Assembly (NCBI GenBank): GCA_963678465.1
Contig: OY782858.1
Span: 2,356,001 to 2,420,000 of the forward strand
Direction: 5' to 3'
DNA length: 64,000 nt
Source of the DNA: Paludibacter sp963678465
Lineage (GTDB): Bacteria > Bacteroidota > Bacteroidia > Bacteroidales > Paludibacteraceae
The notes under the pieces are model-generated. The model ran no database searches, was not told the origin of the DNA, and worked only from the letters and a program-made list of their open reading frames with translations. The position numbers and the translations under genes were made by a program. This document shows, piece after piece, positions 61,064-64,000 of the stretch. The stretch's first letter is position 1; the number at the start of each line of letters is the position of its first letter.

Positions 61064-61723
61064 TTAAATAGGTATCAGATAGGCCGACACAATATGACTT
61101 GCCAAACCAAAAAGTACAAACACATGAAAAATGGTATGTACAAACTCACTTTTGGCCATAGCATACAGAAACGACCCAACAAGATAAAATGCGCCACCAA
61201 TTCCCAGCCAATACAAAGCATTCATACAATTATGCTCCACGCATACATCAATCAATGGTTTGATAGCAATCAGCACACACAAACCCATCAACACATACGA
61301 AGCCGTTTTGAAATGGTTATTGGCTTTAAGAGTTCGAAAATTAAACCCTATCCCTACCAATGCGATCAACCAGATGAGACTAAAAAGTCCCCAACCCCAC
61401 ATTCCTTTGTCGCGCAACAGAATAAGGGTGAAAGGTGAATAAGTGGCTGCAATTAAAACATAAATATTGGCATGATCGAAATGCCGCAGTATAGCTTTTG
61501 CTTTAGGCACTTGCACAAAATGATAAATAGTGGACGACAACATGCAAGCCAACATACCAAACGCAAATATAGTATAGGCAATAATGGCCCAACCATTATC
61601 GGCAACAATTGCTTTGCGCAACAATACAATTGTAGCAATCACCGCCATAAATACCCCGAATGCATGCGTCAGATAATTTGCTTTCTCTTCGCGATCGGTA
61701 TAAAATTTTTTATCTTCCTTCAT
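61064..61723 (-). CDS. Hemolysin III family membrane protein (PAQR-like)
   Basis: 219 residues from ATG 61723 (KEDKKFYTDREEKANYLTHAFG); ATG 61825 would add 34 charged residues and is less usual. Seven membrane helices. The conserved S/H residues of the PAQR superfamily are in MLSSTIYHFV, FDHANIYVLIAATYSPF and, at the C-terminus, FVHTIFHVFVLFGLASH. Members are putative metal-dependent membrane hydrolases; the name hemolysin is historical. The 3' end touches a TATCAATT-type repeat. Confidence 0.88.
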   Translation of the reverse strand: MKEDKKFYTDREEKANYLTHAFGVFMAVIATIVLLRKAIVADNGWAIIAYTIFAFGMLACMLSSTIYHFVQVPKAKAILRHFDHANIYVLIAATYSPFTLILLRDKGMWGWGLFSLIWLIALVGIGFNFRTLKANNHFKTASYVLMGLCVLIAIKPLIDVCVEHNCMNALYWLGIGGAFYLVGSFLYAMAKSEFVHTIFHVFVLFGLASHIVSAYLIPI

Positions 61724-61890
61724 CTCAAATCTTCTTAAAAACTTATTCAGCCCATTGTAATCAACAATCTGTTCTTTTTCTGTTGATACATCTCCCCTCT
61801 TTTCTTCGGGTCTTTCGCAACTCATCAATCAGGCAAGTTCAAATGTATCCCTATTTATACGCTCCTACGATGAAAGCAACAAAAGTAAAA

Positions 61891-62547
61891 CTAATATTTC
61901 GAACTGAGCTTGCGGGGCGTTTTTATTTTAGTCAACAGCCAAATCAACACCGTAAGAAACATACTTACTACAAACCCTATTGTTGCTATCCACGAAAAAA
62001 TAAGCAGATTTGTATCCGTATCGTATTGAAATTGCAGCTTACTAATGAGCCAACCTGCATTCTCTTTTACAAGCACCCCTGTAATGCGTAACGGAAGTTT
62101 TATTTGCCATATATCAATTTTCACTTCAGCGCTGGTGGCCATATATATCACAGCACTATCCAACTGATCGAAACGACTGTTTTCAAGATCAAACTTCACT
62201 TTTCCCCAATAAGCCCAATCGCCAAGCAATAAGTTTTTTGCGCCCTCTTTTCCTTTTAATATCTCGGTGGAGTTGGTTCCCAGTATAAAAACATCTTTAT
62301 TGCTAAAGGTATTGGCCACACAACTATCAACTGCCGATACATCTCTTTTTGAATAGCCATTTTCAAGCACCTTCAGGGTTTCAAGCACACTGGCTTTTTC
62401 ATTGATGCCAATGGTTCCTTTACCAGGATCTTTTACACGTGCCAGTTCATCTTTGTTGGCATTTAATTGCATCAACATAAGCACAACCAGGCAGCCACCC
62501 AATAAACCACTCAACAATATAAAAAACGGCAATATCAATTTTTTCAT
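61891..62547 (-). CDS. NTF2-like membrane protein
   Basis: 218 residues. N-terminal membrane anchor (ILPFFILLSGLLGGCLVVLMLM), then a domain that looks like a SnoaL/NTF2 fold (LKVLENGYSKRDVSAVDSCVANTF, LLLGDWAYWGKVKFDLENS, GVLVKENAGWLISKLQFQ) and a second helix at the C-terminus (LIFSWIATIGFVVSMFLTVLIWLL). The DUF4440-like domain would be periplasmic. Function unknown. Confidence 0.72.
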   Translation of the reverse strand: MKKLILPFFILLSGLLGGCLVVLMLMQLNANKDELARVKDPGKGTIGINEKASVLETLKVLENGYSKRDVSAVDSCVANTFSNKDVFILGTNSTEILKGKEGAKNLLLGDWAYWGKVKFDLENSRFDQLDSAVIYMATSAEVKIDIWQIKLPLRITGVLVKENAGWLISKLQFQYDTDTNLLIFSWIATIGFVVSMFLTVLIWLLTKIKTPRKLSSKY

Positions 62548-62726
62548 AACGCAATTAGTTTTTATGCATTTTCAATGGACAATTGAACAAAAAGAAAATG
62601 AATGAATAACCCATTAAACAAGAGGAGATCATGATTTGCGAGAATTTGAGATAAAGATGTATTTTATATGTATTTGAAAAACCTTCCTATATTAATGTCT
62701 CAGATAAATCCCGCACTTCGTTGTTT

Positions 62727-62765
62727 GTCCCCTTTTTAAGGGGACGAGCGTAGCGGAGGGGTTTT
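62727..62765. repeat. Short dispersed repeat with CCCCTTTTTAAGGGG
   Basis: CCCCTTTTTAAGGGGACGAG followed by CGTAGCGGAGGGGTTTT. It lies in the 279-bp gap between the NTF2-like gene and the small ORF. Nothing else was recognised there. Confidence 0.6.
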
Positions 62766-62826
62766 AGTTTATTTATCTTTTCTTATTATGTAAATTCTAC
62801 AATTCTGTAAATTCTAATGCTGACAA

Positions 62827-62958
62827 TTATCCTTTACTTGCCACACGATGCAATCGTGCGGCAGCATGGGGTGCTTCATTTACAAATCCCCTTAATCCTC
62901 TTGCTCCCGCTTTACTTTGAGCAAATGAAGTAAATTGACTCCTTGTGATAATTGCCAT
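62827..62958 (-). CDS. 43-residue basic protein next to the TIR-like gene
   Basis: ATG 62958 to TAA 62827, shorter than common ORF cut-offs. The product starts AIITRSQFTSFAQSKAGARG and continues LRGFVNEAPHAAARLHRVAS; basic (about nine Arg/Lys/His more than acidic residues), no signal peptide. It begins 24 bp after the TIR-like stop on the same strand, suggesting one operon. Real-gene evidence is position, strand, an unbroken frame and non-biased composition; I do not recognise the family. Confidence 0.55.
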   Translation of the reverse strand: MAIITRSQFTSFAQSKAGARGLRGFVNEAPHAAARLHRVASKG

Positions 62959-62982
62959 ATTATTTGATTTTAAATTAATAGA

Positions 62983-63387
62983 TTAGTTTGCCCAAGTTCT
63001 AATTGCTTCAACGATGCTTTCAGTATTCCAACGAACAACCTCCTTTGCTCTTGTACTTACAACCGTAGAGATTCGCTCTGCACCTCTGGGAACAACTCCA
63101 ACTATTGGGACACCAAGTTCAATTGCTTTATCTAATTCCCATTGCATCCATTCGCTATATGAAGCATAGATACCTGCAATACCTAAGACGATATTTGAAT
63201 TTGCAATTTTTTGTCTTAATCTTTGCCGAATATAGTATGCATTGACTGAATTGATAGGAACATCAGGTGTTGCTTCTTCAAATTGCACATTAAAATATCC
63301 TCGGTTTTCCAAAAGTTTCTTCAAATTCTTCAAATCTTCTACATATGCCCATGAGTGACTGATGAAAATAGTATACGTTTTTGCCAT
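62983..63387 (-). CDS. TIR-like (ThsB/DUF1863-type) signalling protein
   Basis: 134 residues, one domain. TYTIFISHSWAYVEDLKNLKKLLE is the start of the TIR-like fold, followed by INSVNAYYIRQRLRQKIANSNIVLGIAGIYASYSEWMQWELDKAIELGVPIVGVVPRG, as in the MTH538/DUF1863 family and the ThsB component of Thoeris defence. The Glu in MQWELDKA is a candidate active-site residue. In such systems the TIR protein makes a cyclic ADP-ribose-type signal. No ThsA effector is in the window; the partner visible is the TPR-like gene 2 bp upstream. Confidence 0.85.
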   Translation of the reverse strand: MAKTYTIFISHSWAYVEDLKNLKKLLENRGYFNVQFEEATPDVPINSVNAYYIRQRLRQKIANSNIVLGIAGIYASYSEWMQWELDKAIELGVPIVGVVPRGAERISTVVSTRAKEVVRWNTESIVEAIRTWAN

Positions 63388-63389
63388 GA

Positions 63390-64000
63390 TTAGTGATTGT
63401 TTAGTGATTGTATTTGTTGTTTTGATGTTTCATAGGTTTCACGTTCCCAATTCTGAATATCACTGGAAAAGAATAATTCTTCGTACCGTTTGTATTCTTC
63501 ATTAAGAGCAAATAAGCAAATTGACATTGATGCATACAGCCATTTTATATCATTACGTTTGTTTGCATTTTCCTCTTCTATAATATTGTTAATTATATCA
63601 ACTATTTGCCTTCTCGTTTTCTTTGCTGCTATTTTACAATAAATCTTTTCTTCATCATCTTCAATATTAGCTGCTTTGAAGTCAAGACACAAGGCATAAT
63701 TTTCTCCTGTATAATAGTCTGAGTTTATCTGAAATCCTTTTTGATAATAGTCAATTGATCTGTTCAGAAATTCTATATCTTTATTTATAAGCCATAATCG
63801 TTTATAAATAGCTCCTGTTATTCCTAAAGTTTCGGGATCGTTGGTATTATCAATATCAAGTTCATTGATAATGTTAAGAGCGTCAAGTAACGAAGCACTT
63901 TCTGATGGTTGTTTACTTTTATAAGTGCACAAGGCTTGTTGTTGGGTAAAGTAAGGTTCACCTTCTGCCTTATCACTAGCCTTCTTCCATAATTTAGCAG
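63390..64000 (-). CDS. TPR-like protein, partner of the TIR-like gene (cut by window edge)
   Basis: The frame is open to the window end, so the N-terminus is missing; about 202 residues are visible. All-helical with TPR-like units (LLDALNIINELDIDNTNDPETLGITGAIYKRLW, FLNRSIDYYQKGFQINSDYYTGENYALCL) and a C-terminal helical pair (DIKWLYASMSICLFALNEEYKRYEELFFS). This resembles the TRAFs-binding/TPR region (DUF4071-like) coupled to TIR domains in bacterial conflict systems. The apparent start at 63932 is a TTG inside this longer frame and not real. Confidence 0.75.
   Translation of the reverse strand, partial: AKLWKKASDKAEGEPYFTQQQALCTYKSKQPSESASLLDALNIINELDIDNTNDPETLGITGAIYKRLWLINKDIEFLNRSIDYYQKGFQINSDYYTGENYALCLDFKAANIEDDEEKIYCKIAAKKTRRQIVDIINNIIEEENANKRNDIKWLYASMSICLFALNEEYKRYEELFFSSDIQNWERETYETSKQQIQSLNNH

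Noticed and set aside
1..64000. tRNA, rRNA or riboswitches
   Set aside because: No cloverleaf-like sequence with GGTTCGAATCC-type T-arm, no rRNA segment and no riboswitch core was recognised by eye; a covariance-model search would be needed to exclude them.

Overview
The window looks like a chromosomal segment of an anaerobic, nitrogen-fixing Bacteroidota, most likely of the order Bacteroidales (a Paludibacter-like organism would fit; this is inference). The evidence is a type IX secretion sortase (PorU), a secreted protein with a C-terminal type IX sorting domain, DUF4831/DUF4252/DUF6263 proteins, an rSAM/lipoprotein pair known from this group, promoters with the Bacteroidota TAnnTTTG box, and an almost general lack of Shine-Dalgarno sequences.

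Layout. 1-5.3 kb: partial porU, a fumarylacetoacetate-hydrolase-family enzyme, the redox repressor rex and leuS. 5.4-15.4 kb: a YitT membrane protein and two surface-polysaccharide blocks (flippase, glycosyltransferases, two sugar-nucleotide dehydratase/epimerases, a nucleotidyltransferase, a methyltransferase), interrupted by a secreted beta-propeller protein with a recent internal duplication. 15.4-18.9 kb: DUF4831 and topA.

19.2-36.3 kb is a compact nitrogen fixation locus. On the plus strand, nifA is followed by a GNAT acetyltransferase, a NifX-like protein and a Nif11-domain protein. On the minus strand, read from high to low coordinates: nifH, nifI1, nifI2, nifD, nifK, an ECF sigma/anti-sigma-like/DUF4252 cassette, nifE, nifN, nifB, a 2Fe-2S ferredoxin, nifV and two unknown genes. 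The two PII-like genes between nifH and nifD, the short NifK and the extra segment in NifD are typical of the anaerobe (clostridial/Chlorobi) Mo-nitrogenase type. 36.6-38.7 kb holds the rSAM/lipoprotein system and a DUF1697 gene. 38.7-42.9 kb is a molybdate operon on the minus strand: a ModE-like regulator, an outer-membrane porin, modA, modB and modC, which would supply Mo for FeMo-cofactor.

43.5-47.1 kb encodes an AraC-type regulator, a hybrid PAS histidine kinase and a response regulator. 47.3-53.3 kb is an envelope/stress-type set (small beta-barrels, YtxH, holin-like protein, coiled-coil lipoprotein, AI-2E-type permease). 53.7-59.2 kb has a very large surface lipoprotein (Ig-like, InlB-like repeats, ice-binding-like DUF3494 domain) followed by an OmpA-family protein. 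59.9-62.5 kb holds a DUF6263 lipoprotein, a hemolysin-III membrane protein and an NTF2-like membrane protein. At the right edge are a TIR-like gene, an upstream TPR-like gene cut by the window end, and an unlisted 43-codon gene: a candidate defence cassette.

The most unusual signal is a set of paired palindromic elements (core CCCCTAAAGGGG and variants) at nearly every gene junction of the nif and mod clusters. In several cases they run into the coding sequence, provide the stop codon of the upstream gene and the start codon plus N-terminal residues of the downstream gene. They are absent from the first 25 kb. Tandem 21- and 22-bp arrays and word-like low-complexity intergenic repeats occur elsewhere. 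No tRNA, rRNA, CRISPR array or complete insertion sequence was seen.
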